A model generated the notes under the pieces. The model saw only the letters and a list, made by a program, of their open reading frames with translations, was not told the DNA's origin and ran no database searches. Source: Lineus longissimus (Eukaryota; Nemertea; Pilidiophora; Heteronemertea; Lineidae). Taken from it: 64,000 nt of DNA. Positions 33,077 to 46,741 of this stretch are shown piece after piece. How positions within the stretch are numbered: the stretch's first letter is position 1; each line of letters begins with the position of its first letter. Position numbers and translations under genes: made by a program. The DNA is taken from contig NC_088322.1 of the NCBI RefSeq assembly GCF_910592395.1, positions 7,435,431-7,499,430 of the forward strand, given 5' to 3'.

Positions 33077-36000
33077 TTGCCTTTGTGTAAATTAATGCCT
33101 ACTGGCAACTGATTGCTATACAGTAAGGGCTATAATTGCACCACTTTCTCTTATTTCACATACTGAACCTAGGAAACTGTTTAAATCTATTGGGTTACCC
33201 TCAAACCTTCCAATGTATAATATATTCCATATCCGCCATCTGTAGATAACGCGACAGGTCCTGACCAAAAACTGCTACCAGAACAACACCATGTCACGTA
33301 AAAAACTTTAAAATTTACCTTCAAAAGGTCGTAAGTGGCCACGGAAACTAGTGGCAACACAGTAAAGGGAACTATAATTATATAACCTAGATAACTTCTC
33401 GCACCTCGAACTAAAACATTTAACATCAGTAATATACACAGTATCCCTTTAAAAACGTAGCAGTGGTGACACCTACTGGTTGAATGACACACCAAGAGGT
33501 AACGACTTCTATGAGTGAGATTTTATATTTCAGGTCTTGACTATTCAAAACAGTCCCCATTTGGTAGAGTACTGGCCTCGATTCGGATTATCATAGTCCG
33601 AGACATGATTCTGGCGGAAGACAATCTACCTGGTTTCAAAATTTTTGCCCGATTATGTGCGAACATGTTCCTTTTCTTTTCGGTTTTCAATCCACATGAT
33701 CCTGCCAGGTGGCTAACAGCAGTCATCATTTACAGTCATGGGCTACTCTCTGAGACTTTGATGTGTGAATTCAAGAGAGTGGCCTTGCCACTCATTTTGG
33801 GTCTCCTTGCTGTCTAATTTTCGCGACTATAAGCTGGCAAAGAACTTATCACAAAAAATGCTTCGTGCATCCTTCTTTTTCAGAGGACCATTTTTCAACA
33901 TAAATTGACTAGTTATTTTATGCTATTTATTTTTGTTAGGAAAATAAAATAACTTTACGGTTTAATGTATAGTTTTCCCCATTTTAGCTTACACTACGGC
34001 AGCTTTCCCCCATTTTACCTTACAGTAGTTTTTCCCTATTTACCTTTCAGTAGATATTTTAGTCATTCACTGAAAATTTGTTCAGGAAACACCAGTAGGT
34101 GTCACCACTGCCAAAACACTGATCCGAATGCATGAATTGCATGTGATTTAAAATGAAGCTATGTTACATGTATGATTAAATGCCTTGTTATGCATGCAAA
34201 CTTTTCATTGGTCAACCCAAGATTGGGGCGAATACTTATTTACAAAGTTGACCTAACTGAACAACCACAGTAGCCCAAAGATCCATTTCCGAACTTTTGA
34301 AAAATTATTTTTTAAATAAACACAAGACATGTTTTATCAGTGTTTCCGATTCAAATTGGAAGATCTCCAGTTGCAGAATTACATAACACAGGGGAGGTCT
34401 GAATCAGATTCAGAATGAGCTAACCCCTTCTTACCTACCCCAGAAATATGTGGCTATGTATAGCTATAAAGCCATTACTAATATTGTCCCCATTTCAATC
34501 TGAACTCAAAGTCCATAATCTAACTTTTATTTCTATTAGGAAGAAAACAGAGGTTGTTGCCAAACAGGTTGAACAACCGAATGGCCTGCAACACCAAGAA
34601 AACCCAGAAACACTCATAAATTTTGGATATAATTTATTCGGCCTCTGATGGAACTTGGAAGTGGACAGCGGACAATCAAATATTTTAACATCCCAAACTT
34701 TCTTAATCTCTGCATACTACTTTACAATTCAGCATTAGTTTTTATGCACGGACTGTTGAGGCTATCATCGCTGACGTTGGCAACACAACAGTAATCGAAA
34801 ATTACCGAATTTACAATCGCAAAGAGTTGAAAGTCTCTCTTTCAACAAATCCGACCTTTAAAAACGTTCTTTCGGGACACTCTGTACACAGATTTCAAGG
34901 TCAAGGTCAAGGCCAAACAGAAAACAACAACATTGCAACTCATTACTTCAGAACACAGCGGAAATTATGCCAACAATTACACCAGAAACCCAACATTTTT
35001 ATCAAACCGACAGATATCGTGCGGTACTTTGGCAAAAAGTCATAATCATCATGTATCACTTATCAGCATACTAGAAATGAGAATTACACGGGGATGACGC
35101 CAAATAGAAACAATTTATATTGTTTTAACCCTTTAGATCCCAACCGGCTGATATCCAACCACTGATTTTTGTCACCAGTCGCTGCCTTCCAAAAATGGCC
35201 TTTGTACCCTCTCAGATATTCTTTCACACGTCAAAATGGCTCTAAAATGGCTGCCCTTATAATTTTTAAATGCAAGGCGTGCGTCTACATATCCTAAACC
35301 GGCCGCTAACCACTCACCAGTACGCGATCCATTCTCGAGCGACACCACTGCAAACTAAGACGGCTTCAGGCCTTTTGGGATCGCTTGATGAAATATTACG
35401 GTCATTTAGTGGCTGGCTTGTACACAAGGGTGCTTTTTCAGGACTTTTGGGGTGAAAATTGCTGAAATGCTCTATGAAAACACATTATGTTCCAGGATCT
35501 AAAGGGTTAAGCCATTAAAAGACATATTGTAAACGCTTATGAGACCAGAGGTGGCACAGTGCATGAAATTGGGATGCAAGGTTACAGCAGTCCTTGGTGT
35601 CACATGACTCGTGAGTTCTTCAACGCTCACGCGGCATACGCTTAGAATTTCTTTTGATTATACAAGTACTGGAGACATTGGAGACAAAATAAAATTCAAA
35701 TACAGACAAAATAATAATTACTGTTTAGTCATTCAAGAGAGAGAGTCGAGGATATATCTAGAGCATTTCACATCTTACAAGGCTGCGATCCACCTTTTGC
35801 CAGCGTTATTGCACGACCTACCTACAATGTAGGCCATGTGCAAAGTCAGGATATTTTTCGGAAAAATAGAGTGTCCATTTGAAAAGGAGTACGGTATAAA
35901 GTACTTCATGTACTTATTTGGAAGAAGTCACCATGCCTGATGAAATCCTAGATATATCCTCATAAATTAGTACAGGAAGAAACAAGTTCGGCAAGATATA

Positions 36001-36573
36001 CACCTCCTAACTATCTTCAAAACCTGCACATCAATCGGCAAAAAATTTAATTTAGTGATATATAAATGATAAATATTTCAACTTGAGTTGAGCACTTCGG
36101 AAAATTACAATAAAGACAGATAATAAAATAAGACGTTAATGGGAAAATAATTAAGATTACATCTGTGGGTGATAGGTAATGTACAAAATGATAATTTTGT
36201 CCAAGTTCTTCAGAAATGTGTGTTTTTTTCACTCCCAATTCTTGTTTTTAGGTCGCTTTCGACAAAACATCTCCAGGAATCTTCAGCTCTTGTCAAACAA
36301 TCCTGACTTTGCTTTGATGATGGACTCCCCACCCCTCACTCAGAAATATGGAGGATATGAAACCTGTGCTTCCAAAATACGACTATTTTTCAAGCATGGG
36401 GATGCCAATTGTGTCATACAAATGGCTACAGAACAATAGGACATTGACCTACTAATAGTAGGTCAATTGGAGGTCAAGTATTTTGGCGATCAAGCCATAG
36501 AACAAGATTTGCAGTGAAAATTTGCATAATTTCTCAAAATCCTGGACAAAACTAAAGTGCAGGAATTTTACAC
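33077..36573. other. No gene recognised
   Basis: About 3.5 kb of host sequence, including AT-rich parts. Short ORFs, such as a 100-codon plus-strand ORF at 33,515-33,817, have no recognisable domains. I looked for the missing last WAC exon here on the minus strand and did not find it. Confidence 0.5.
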
Positions 36574-37608
36574 AAATGAAATGGCCAGGGCCATTGTGCT
36601 CACCTCATGTGGAGGAAAGATGGATAAAGAGCATGGTCTTGTGTCATGTAGTGTTAGGTTTGATGTAGGTCCAAGCAATTACAATTTCCCCAAAATGGCC
36701 AATTTACAGTACATTCGACCTCTGTGACCTTGAAAAGTAGGTCAAATCAAAGAAGACCCGGGTGACACATTGAATGGTTGTTAGAATTAGATGTACCTAT
36801 GATATAAAATTGGTGCCAATCGGGCAAGTCATTACTAGGAATAATGGCATTTTGAAGAATTTAGGATTTGGCCCCCTCCCTGGAGGCCAAACGGCAAATC
36901 AGATCGCACCAAACTTCGGTACCTGAGATCACCTGACCAAGGGGTACATGTGTACTTAATTTGTGATCAATAGTCATTGCAGTTAAGAAACGTGCCATAG
37001 TTTACGGCCCGACGGCGAATTTACGCCATTTGACCTCTGTGACCTTGACAAGAAGGTCAAATTAAAAACCTGTGTGACATATACTGTATGGTGGTTAGAT
37101 GTACCCATGATATCAAATTGGTGGCAATCGGGCAAGAAGTTAAGGAATAATCACATTTTTAAGGTTTTTGGATTTTGCCCCCTGGTGGTCAAGTGGTGAA
37201 TCATATTGGACCAAACTTCGGTCCCTGAGATCACCTGACTAAGGGGTAAATGTGTACCAAATTTGGTATCAATAGTCATTGCAGTTTAGAAACGTGCCAT
37301 CGTTACATCCTAACGGCCAATTTACACCATTTGACCTCTGTGACCTTGAAAAGGAGGTCAAATCAAAAACCCGGAGGATATATGATGCACCTTTGCTAGA
37401 AGTACCTACCATATTTTTTTCAAAATTTCCCGACTACTATTAAGGGAGATATTGCATATTTTCACTTTTAACGTTTGGCCCCCTGGTGGCCAAACCATGA
37501 AACGAATCGGACCGAAACTTGGTCTCCCAGGTGTCATTACATAAGGGTACATGTGTACCAAGTTTCAACTCAATAGCTCTAACAGTTACGAAACGTGCCC
37601 TGCTAACG

Positions 37609-37667
<59 letters not shown>

Positions 37668-37723
37668 ACGACGGACGCCACGGTATGGGATAAGCTCACC
37701 TCTGCTAAGAGGTGAGCTAAAAA
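36574..37723 (+). mobile_element. 1.15-kb interspersed repeat, copy 1
   Basis: Begins AAATGAAATGGCCAGGGCC and ends GGTGAGCTAAAAAG. It contains about three internal units of roughly 300 bases, each with GACCTCTGTGACCTTGA, and a GAC microsatellite near the 3' end. A near-identical copy lies in inverse orientation at 50,623-51,766, and a decayed part is at 42,968-43,500. No transposase ORF, so it is non-autonomous. Confidence 0.85.
37609..37676 (+). repeat. GAC trinucleotide microsatellite
   Basis: Uninterrupted GAC repeats within the 1.15-kb repeat, ending in GGACGACGG. The matching tract in the inverse copy (50,675-50,730, GTC) is shorter and interrupted. The poly-Asp/poly-Arg ORFs over it are artefacts. 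Confidence 0.95.
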
Positions 37724-39654
37724 GTTATAACAAGGGGAAGGGAGGGTCAGGTTTTCAGCAGAGCTTATTCGGAATACTCTAAAACCAGAAATATTAAGGA
37801 TCATATTTATAAGTTTTGATTTAGCGTTTTAATAAATCCATAACTGTTTTCAATCAGATGTTCTTTTTTCGCAGCCATATATTTTTGCGATTATCAGTAA
37901 ATGGAAAAAATTCGAAAATAGAAGGCAGACGAGGACACCCGAATAAAATGACAGACGTGTAGATTAATCGATCAGCTGACCATGGCAAACAAGCAATTTC
38001 TATCTCGTGCAATCATAATTGCAGGTCGGAACAACAAAAATCCCCCGTTTGGGGGTGCCTGCCCCAAGATGAAGAAGCCCTGGAAAAGCTAAATACTACA
38101 TAACGTTTCAGGAATACTATGCAATCTGGAATTAGTGAAGACGCCACCCTGCATTTTGACTGTTTTCCTTTCTGTGGTCTTCTATGCAATCGACAATGAC
38201 TGGTCTGTTGAAAGTCACAACAATAAAAAAATCAGACTTACCAAATCAAGCGAGACCTGGTCCAACGCCCCACGAGGCTTACATTGTAATCCAAATAATC
38301 CAAGTGTAAAATTAAACATATCCACTTGAGAATTAAACTTCACATAGTAAGGCTATCTCGGAACACACACTGCGGCCAGCAAAACATTGCCGTTAGCCAG
38401 AAATTATGGAAGTCCCATTTTGTGATAGGACCAACGCTGACAACCAACACTGCCAAACAAATTTGACCCAAATATTCCAAGAAGATTGATTAGCTACTAT
38501 GAAGTCGCCATAGCAACTGCTGTAACCATAGCAACAGTTGCTAAGCACCTCATGGCAACAGATTTCTACATTGAAATAGTCTACGACTTCCGCCAGTTTG
38601 ACAAAAACGTTTACAGCTATTCACAGCGTTTCATAGTCTGTTTCAAAATTACCAAATATCGAACATTTTGGCCTGTTTTCTAAACCAAATCAAACATTTA
38701 AGCACACCCAAAACTTCTTTGGAAGAAAAGATTCAAATTTCCAGATCAACCAAACTACAAGTTCATACATAACATTTTTTGTTTCAGCAAATATGATTCA
38801 CTTGGTCAGTCCCCATCAACAGATCCAAAATAACATCAATGTTCATTAAAAAATTTGAATTATCGAAACCGGACCAAAGTCTGTTTGACTTCGTTAACTT
38901 TGCAACAGACTCAAGAATTAATTAATGATATTAATTAGTCACTAGCAATGATTACATAATGTACTAAGATGACATGAACGTATTCTGGCTCTTTACAGTC
39001 TCCAGTTCTTTTATTTGTTGTATTAAAAATAATATCCTGAAAAGAGAAAGGAGAGGAAAATGTAAGTTATTGAATTTCAGCAAAACGAAAACTGACTGCA
39101 TTGGAAAAGGAACAAAATATGCCATTGATCAATTGAAAATGTTGTCCTTTTTCATTAAAATATTTTTCTTTTTATCTGTCACGATTCACGTTCCACATCG
39201 CAAAGAACGAGCATATTCGGATTCATGATTCACGTGTTTTCCACGAAAAGTCGCACGTCAACTGTCGTCTGCTGCACAACTCAATATTTTGAAGCATTTC
39301 ATTTGGAAGAAACATTGTTCAGACAGTTCATACGGTCAAGTTTTCTTCAAATATTTTCCGAACCACGCCGTAGGATTTGTGTAAACATTGGTGAGGGCTG
39401 TCGTCTGCTTTACCATTCCGGCAGCAGACGTTCCACGGCATGATTTCATTCAGCACAGACTTCTACAGCATCATTTGTGTATCTCAATGCACTGCGACGT
39501 GTGCCAAAGTGCACTGCGCCATGATATCTTGAGACCGGTATTTTGGGCAATCATAACGTCCAACGGCTCCGGATCGAAATATGGTGCGTCATAGGGAGTT
39601 GCTAATTCTGAGGTCAAGTGAGCAAACACATATTTACGAAGTGCTAGGACCTAC
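37724..39654. other. Downstream side of the last visible WAC exon; no gene recognised
   Basis: If the WAC gene continues, this is intron sequence. Nothing else identifiable. Confidence 0.5.
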
Positions 39655-39782
39655 CTTTGTTCTTGTAATGTGGATTGTATCTCCGCTATACGAACTAAAG
39701 ACCTGGCCTTCTTGAGGTCAGCAGACACTTGCGTACAATGAAGACTCCCCACAGTATGCGCGTCCTCCATATAGTGGTCAGC
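39655..39782 (-). CDS. WAC: WAC exon encoding part of the C-terminal coiled coil
   Basis: Acceptor TTTCAG, donor AAAG|GTAGGT. It encodes [20 protein letters not shown], aligning with the vertebrate segment that ends in LREQR, just before the last coiled-coil exon. The split codon at the donor requires one more exon. Confidence 0.9.
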
Positions 39783-42700
39783 CTGAAACAACACATGAAG
39801 TTATTTTAAAGGGCGTTGCAAAAAACAAACAAAGATTAGATAAAGTGGGCAAGCGGTAGATTTGGAATTTTCAGGCTTTTCAAATTCCACAGTGCACAAT
39901 ACATGTACATGTACTTCAAAATACTTCATCATCTTCAACATGTGGAGGATGGAGGTGGAGCACTATAGGGTGTACGAAAAGAGGTCAGACTAAACTATTC
40001 AATGTTCAAATTCTTGTTGGATTGCCTCTCTGTCCTCAGCACCTTCAAAAAAGCTCAAGTGATGATCGACACGTTTCTCCATGGAAACGGAATAATAGAG
40101 ACAGTAGTCCTCAGAAACACACTTCTTTTGAACCTCCGTCAAAGTTGGTATCAGATCCCTTCCATGGCTCACTGAGAGCCAATCAGACAACCACCGCCAC
40201 TCACCTGTCTTTCAATATGAGTCCCCTGCCACCCCGACACGTGACCAGTTAATTTTTCATCGTAATAATTTGCTAAAGAAGGAGTAAGCTCTATAGTTGA
40301 CGCTGGTTTGATTGAAGCGAGACAGCTCGTGATTGGGACACCTTGTGAACTACCCTGGCTTGGAGTCGGACTACCATGCCTGCAACAAAAACATCACAAA
40401 ATCAGTAAACCAAATTTCTACCACGGACAGGATGTTTCAGACCTCATTATGCACAAAAATAATCTTAGAGGAGCCAAGACAAACACTGATCACTTCCAGC
40501 ATTCTTCATTATCACGTTAAAGCTTTAAAAGATTCCAGCTATTATTTGAAAATAAGCTTTAAAAGCTATCCATCAACAATGAGAAACAAGCAATACTAAG
40601 CTTGCTCCCTTGTAACAGACAGTTTAAACTTTTTGCCTAAGAACTAGCAGAGCTTAACGCGTAATATCACATACAGCCAAGAACAGATACAAGTTGACTT
40701 CACATCTTCTCCACTAACAGTGACACGTGACAACGATTTGACGTAGCGTTGACATCAACTTACATCATCGTTGTATAGAACAAACATGCTGAAACAATGA
40801 GGAACCTGCAGAACTAAAACTCCAGATGGCAGCACCAGTACTAAAAGGAACACTGTTGATTACAAACAAACAGACTATAATAGTACAAACAGGCTTACCT
40901 TGATGACCTAAAACTCTGATCTGACCGCGGACTGGCACCGCCATCGTCACTATGTAACGTGGTGGAGTCCGTCCGTATTCTTGCCGGGTGATGCGCAGAG
41001 TTTAACGTGGGCGACGTGAACGGTGACGGAGTCATATCCGACGTTGTTGATGGGGGAGACTGGCTAATGGCTGCAAAGAAGAAACTACAGTAGAACCTCT
41101 CTATCAAGGACACCCTAGGGACTGACAAATGTTGACCTTTATTCGGTGTTTAAAAATGCATCGCCTTAAGTTTAAAATCCATTAAACTTCTGACACCAAG
41201 ATAAGTCAACAACAGCATGCAATAATCAAATTGAGAAATAGACTTACCATTCTGTGTTACTTGCCTACTCAAGGCTTGTTGAAGTTTTTGAAGGGTTTGT
41301 AATGCTGCAAATAAGAGTCAATACGTTAATACCATGGTTTAATGCTGAGTGACGAGATTAAAAATCGCGTTGATTGTCACATTTCCCCCACTCACTCAAA
41401 GCCGCAACTGCTTGGTTCATATCATAAAGCTTCCGAAAGAAAAAGTATCATCTCGGCTTTTACACTGATTGTGATGTTGCAGTGCCATCTAAAAGGAACA
41501 CACAAAATTGAGATTCATTCATATGCAGGTGCTGAGTAAGAACTGAATGAAGCTCTGGCATATCAAAATCCTCAAAGAAAGCGAAGACTTTGCCATTCAT
41601 TCAAGCGTCAAAGGGGATTTCGCACACCAACGATTTAGTCTACTTTTTACATTTTCTCGGGCGGTGAAAATGAACCGTCTCATTTCCTATTCATAAGTCT
41701 GGCGCAGATCAGTCAGCTAGATAAGGCCTGCTGAACATGTGGACAATAGGGTTCCATTGCGTATGACTTGTAGTGCTTTGACACCTACTGAGGTACGGAA
41801 AGGGTACAATATTTGTCTTAGGAAATACGCTTAAAAATGAAGTTGTCAAACTTTTACAAGGGCTCCCGAAAGTCTATTTTTGTGAGTCCTTCTTCTGTTT
41901 TTTTACTTTGCAAAATCGATGAACAATGCCAAATAAAACCTCAAAATCCAATACTTTTTTTCACATTTGAAAACACCAGTTCCGTTTTTCATTATGGGAC
42001 AAATTCTATTATAAGTTCTGAAAGCAGGAAAATTTATTTATCATACGAGTTGTCTTGGGAAGTCATGATGTGCCCAAACCCTCACTTTTGAATAATTTTC
42101 CGAGGGAAGCTACAGGCACTGACCTTGTTGCGTTAATTCCTGATTATTTAGATTCTGCAGCGCCTTGTCATTCATCTGCGTCAGTAAGTGGGGTAACGAC
42201 ACGCCAGGCGGCGCCACCATTGAATTTGACAAACTATTGGTGGCGGAAGACGGCGCTCCCATATTCAATGAACTTGCTAAATTAACAATAGGTGTCGCCT
42301 GTTGGGAGTGTTGTCGTGAGCATGGGCGAGAATTTGTGGGCGAGCTGCCCGGTGAGATATCCATATCTTCTTCTTGACCAGCATCTGGAAACGCAACGGG
42401 TGAAACGTCACATGATATTGTATTGAATTTTTTCTCTGTGGCGTTCTGTATCTGAAATTAAATGGCCGAGGTAAATGCACACTGCTCTACAGTTACAAAT
42501 GTACATAAACCATCCTAATTTTCTCGATTCTGAAGGGTAAGGCCAGAAAGATACCAATTCATCATATTTTAGCTTTCCATCTTCACTTCACGCATGTAAT
42601 CAAAGGGGGAATGTTTTGAAATGCGGTAAAATCAAAAACTTGTAAATTATACCTTTAGTAGCTGCACCTACAGTAGAAATATGATGGGAGCTACATGTAG

Positions 42701-45700
42701 ACCAGTTTTAAGTTTATCAGAAAAAGCCACCTAGTGGGCAAACTAAGAATCACACAGCACCCAAAATTGAACTCGACCTAGATTTTAGGGTCATATATAT
42801 ACAAGGATACGTCAAAAACTGAAGACGCTACTGAAGACTGAGTGCTGACAAGGGCACCAATAAGGAATCGGCCATTCTCTGCCATTTGACCTAGTTTTCC
42901 CTAAAAAATCAAATAAAAAAACCCGTAATATACAATGTATCCTCAATAGATGTACATTGTACCTGTCATAAATGAAATGGCCAAGGGCCATTGTGCGCAC
43001 CGTATAGATATTTGGTGGTCAGGAATTCATCCTGGTTAAGAAACATGCTACATGTATAATTATAAAAAGTCAAACCGAAGTCGGTACAACGTGATATGTA
43101 ACGTTGCTCGGAGTACCGGGCATAAAAATATAATCGAAAACAAGTCACTGATATAACATTAATTAAGCGAGATATTGCACACAATCAGATCGGACCGAAA
43201 TTTGTTGTCAGAGGTTACATGACATAGGGAGTCATGTGTACCAAATTTCAAGTTTATAGCTTTAGCAGTTAAAAGAAACGTGCCACAGTGACACTCAAAC
43301 GACCTGTGTGACCTTGAGAATTAGGTCAAATCAAAAACCTGTGTGATGTATCCTTGCTAAGAGAACCTACCATAAATATGTTATCGAAAAAGAGACACTC
43401 ATAGTCATGAGATATCACACTTCTTAGGTTTCCACCTCTGGCCCCCTGGTGGCCAAGTCAAGAATAAGATCGGACCGAAATTCAGTGTCAGAGGTAAATT
43501 GTGCCTCACTCGATTCGGGGCCTGCAAGGTTTCACTTTTTTGTTACGGTTTTCCAAACATTTTAACCACCCAACACATTATTAAGGAGTGTAAAGATGTC
43601 TATTTCTGGCTTAAAATCTCTGTCATTAGTGCTAAATATTGAATGAAATCTATCCCTTGAAGTGAGTTAGGGTAGTCGAACATTATTCGCAGAATTTCTC
43701 TTCATCGGAGACCACCCACTCGCAGTAACGTGCCGAGTTGAGAAGAAGTTGAAAAGCCCTGCATAAGACACTGTACATTTTGTAACTAGAATTACTGTTG
43801 ACATGATGTGGGCACAACGTGAAATCTGCACTCTTAGCAAGGTTCAGATGTTGTTATGTTCAGCAATGACAGACTGAGGAAGGCAACCACTTGAAAGAAC
43901 TAGCTATGTTTTTGCCCTTTCTACTCTTTTAATCGCACTTAAAGGGGTACGCTGTTCGTAATTACTTGTGGTCCAGGTAAATAGAAATCCACTAATACAC
44001 AATGCCGTAGTTTAATCATTGTGAATACAAATTTGTTTAAACTTGGTATTCATGGTATTTGTATATCAGTCTACACATGGGCAATGTTGAAAGTTATATT
44101 TACGACGTATTTCCGCAATTGGATATATTCAAATTCAATTACAAATTAAAAATTTTTAACAAACGGCATAGGCCTTTAAACCGCAGCTCTAAGTGGTGAT
44201 CGAACTTGCACTTGAAAATTTCATGGTTTTCAATATTTTCAAATATCTGAAAACAAAGAAGTGACGAAAGAACATCCTACCTTCGCAATCCCGTTTCCAG
44301 CTATCCTGCGAGTGTGATAACCGTCCGTCAGTCTGATTAAAAGATATTGACCTACTATCACGTCTATCCGTCGAGGCGCGATTGTGCCCCTTATATAACG
44401 AGTCATTGGAGTGTTCTGAGAACACGTTATTACCAGTCCTTTGCTGTGATTGGCCGAGACGTTGCGACTGTTCCGTGGCACTGTTGTGCCGCGCCCTGGC
44501 GTGGTCGGAATTTTGTGACATTTTACTAACAGATCCGTGAGATGAGGACTGCGACGTCCTGTGCACCCGGTCATTTTTATCAATGGAATGTCTTTTATCT
44601 TCATCGGCTGAAATGAGACAGAACACATTTCTACCAATACCATCGTTGAACAGGGATGCCACTTCCTCTTGACTTCGAGAATGTATCGATGTCATTTCTT
44701 GGCCCAGAGATTAATATTGCAGCGAAAGATTTAGCTCCGGGGTTTTCTTCTTAGAAAAATATGTGGTGTAGGTTATGGCTGGGGGGGGGGGGGGGGGGGG
44801 GGGGAGAGAGGTGGAACTACCATTTTCACAAGTCTAAAAACTTTTATAAGTTTTTTAACAAAATAAGATTTTTTTTTAATCATAGTCAGTACTTGTTGTT
44901 AGTCAACACATTCGGAACGGCAGACAAATGTCCAAAGAAACAGGTTATCAAAACTTGTTGCTTGCCTTTATGAAGGAAAAATGTGACTGTTTTTGGGGAG
45001 GACTACTTACATTTGATAGAGGACTGCCTTTCCATTCCCCTGTCCTTAGACCTGCGCTCAGGCTTGTGGGACATGCTAGAAACGGAAGAAAATATTGCTG
45101 AATTATAAATTTGGAATGAAGTGCTGTCCTTGATATAGAGGTGTCCTGATTAGAGAGGTCAAATTAAATGGAAACAACCAATTTGGGACCAAACCTAGTG
45201 TCCTTAATTGAGAGGTTGTACTTAATAGAGAGGTGTCCGTTAAGGGAGGTTCCACTGTAAATGCATTGCCAGCACACAAAACCTCCCTATTTGCTTCCTA
45301 CTTACGTATCATGCCAGTCCTTAGGCTTCTCCCACTGGGATACTTCAGATTTACAATTGTAGTAGTATTTCTTCCCCGAGGAGCTGGTGTGTTCTGACCA
45401 GTCTCCGCACACCCGCAGGGCCGACTTGTGTACCTGGAACATGGACAAATAAGAATACATAAACAACTCCAGGATTCCTAAAACCTACCCTTGATCTCCT
45501 CTGTCACAATTCATAAGCTGTGTTGTAAACAGACAGGAATTTTAGTTCCTTGAAAGCCACGCTGGTTCATACAGACATACAATCCTGGGGTCTACCGGGA
45601 TTGAACCCAGACCCTTGGGAGTGGTAGCCAGCAGTATTAAACCACCAGACTCCTTTAGAACAAGTTAAATTTTTCATCACTAAGGCCTAACAGAAGACAA

Positions 45701-46741
45701 GTGTTGTTTCCGGTCACCAGACCAACACTCCTTAGACCCTCACTGGACAAGCCTCACCTCTGCTCTAACATCCTTCTTGGTGGAGCCCTCACGACCATTC
45801 TTATGATCTCTGTCATGACTGTTGTGATTATTACTCTTACTACTGCTGCTGCTAGAGCTCGCATGAGAACCTGCGTGGTGATTGAGTCGGCGGTCGCCTG
45901 GAGATCCACTTGAACCTAAAAAGGAAGGCCGTCAATATTAGCAGAATGCCTGATTAGACTCGGACTCCATCCAACTGCTTCCTGTCGATGTGGACTTGGC
46001 CACTGAACCCCGAGAAACACTCTGCAGGATTGTCCCCCGATGAAAAGAAGACACGACTCTTGGCCGGAGCCAAAGTCACTGCCACTGGAAACGAAGCTTT
46101 GGGGACGGCCAAAGACCTGCACCAAAACAGACGGCAACAATAAATAATTTTGGCCACTTTTTCATGTTACGCCACTCAATACCTTATGAAATTCTGGCTT
46201 TGTAGTTTGTAAGCAAATACAGCCAAAAACCGTCAGTTCGCCACATTTTTTAAGTCATCAAGTCTGAAGTCTCAGTTCAAAGTACAGTAGAACCACCCTC
46301 AGTGGACACCACTCTATTAAGGACACCCTCTCTATTAAGGACACCCTCTCTATTAAGGACACTAGTTTTGGTCCCAAATTGGGTGTTTCCGTTCAATTTG
46401 ACCTCCCTAATCAAGACCGACACCTTTCTATTAAGGACAGCACTTGTCAATCCCGAGGGTGTCCTTTATAGAGAGGTTCTACTCTGTATTGGATAAAAGT
46501 CAAGACTACATTCCCCAACACTGAAAGTGAAATAAACCTTAGCCTATACACTCTGCCACAAAACATACATACCTCGGTCAAGTTTTTCCTTGGTCTTTTC
46601 GATATACGAAGATTTGTTGTGATATCGTGGGCTGGGTCGCTCGATTGGACTCTCATCCCGATGCCGGCTACTGGGAGACTCGTCCAGTTTGTCATAATAA
46701 CGATCGTTATATTTTGATTTTGATGGGTACTTATCCATATT
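39655..46741 (-). CDS. WAC: WAC orthologue (WW domain adaptor with coiled coil), ten exons, 3' end missing
   Basis: In animals WAC binds RNA polymerase II through its WW domain and RNF20/40 through its coiled coil, promoting H2B monoubiquitination; it also acts in autophagy and checkpoint control. Exons, with matching phases and GT-AG sites: 46741-46573 (ATG at 46,738), 45915-45758, 45433-45306, 45075-45011, 44607-44281, 42384-42124, 41304-41248, 41070-40899, 40379-40205, 39782-39655. The WW exon carries [17 protein letters not shown] and SQWEKPKDW, almost the vertebrate sequence. The last two exons carry [16 protein letters not shown] and [18 protein letters not shown], matching the conserved C-terminal coiled coil. 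The middle is Ser/Gln/Pro-rich and disordered, as in the family. The final exon after the donor at 39,655 was not found. A 5' exon before 46,741 is possible, since ATG follows the acceptor by two bases. Confidence 0.9.
41086..41150 (+). mobile_element. CAGTRGAACC MITE, truncated copy in a WAC intron
   Basis: Starts TACAGTAGAACCTCTCTAT and runs through AAGGACACCCT and GGGACTGACAAATG, then stops. Family described under 51,961. Confidence 0.7.
42968..43500 (+). mobile_element. Decayed fragment of the 1.15-kb repeat in a WAC intron
   Basis: Starts AAATGAAATGGCCAAGGGCC and keeps the GTGACCTTGAGAATTAGGTC and GGCCCCCTGGTGGCCAAG blocks, with a diverged middle and no GAC end. Confidence 0.75.
44781..44804. 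repeat. Poly-G run of about 24 bases
   Basis: Homopolymer run followed by AGAGAGG in a WAC intron. The length may be unreliable in assembly. Confidence 0.9.
45121..45259 (-). mobile_element. CAGTRGAACC MITE, partial copy in a WAC intron
   Basis: Ends GGGAGGTTCCACTGTAA, with internal GAGAGGTGTCC units. The 5' terminus is missing. Confidence 0.7.
45306..45433 (-). CDS. WAC: WAC exon encoding the WW domain
   Basis: A 128-base exon between acceptor TTCCAG and donor GTAAG. Both signature tryptophans of the WW fold are present (GDWSEH and VSQWEKP), with the central YYYNC strand. It enters in phase 0 and leaves in phase 2, matching the next exon at 45,075. Confidence 0.92.
45533..45656 (-). mobile_element. 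tRNA-derived SINE, copy 2
   Basis: Reads on the minus strand with B box GGGTTCAATCCCGG (complement of 45,596-45,610), an A-box-like segment over 45,628-45,648, and the shared tail GTGGCTTTCAAGGAAC. In a WAC intron. Confidence 0.8.
46283..46487 (+). mobile_element. CAGTRGAACC MITE with internal triplication, WAC intron
   Basis: Starts TACAGTAGAACCACC and ends GAGAGGTTCTACTCTG. Inside, CTCTATTAAGGACACC is repeated three times in tandem. Confidence 0.75.

Noticed and set aside
37519-37804. ORFs with poly-Asp and poly-Arg
   Set aside because: Produced by the GAC microsatellite.
45916-46157. Overlapping open frames of 67-74 codons between WAC exons 1 and 2
   Set aside because: Open on both strands, with no phase-compatible splice sites needed by WAC, whose neighbouring exons already join in phase. 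Possibly an old repeat.
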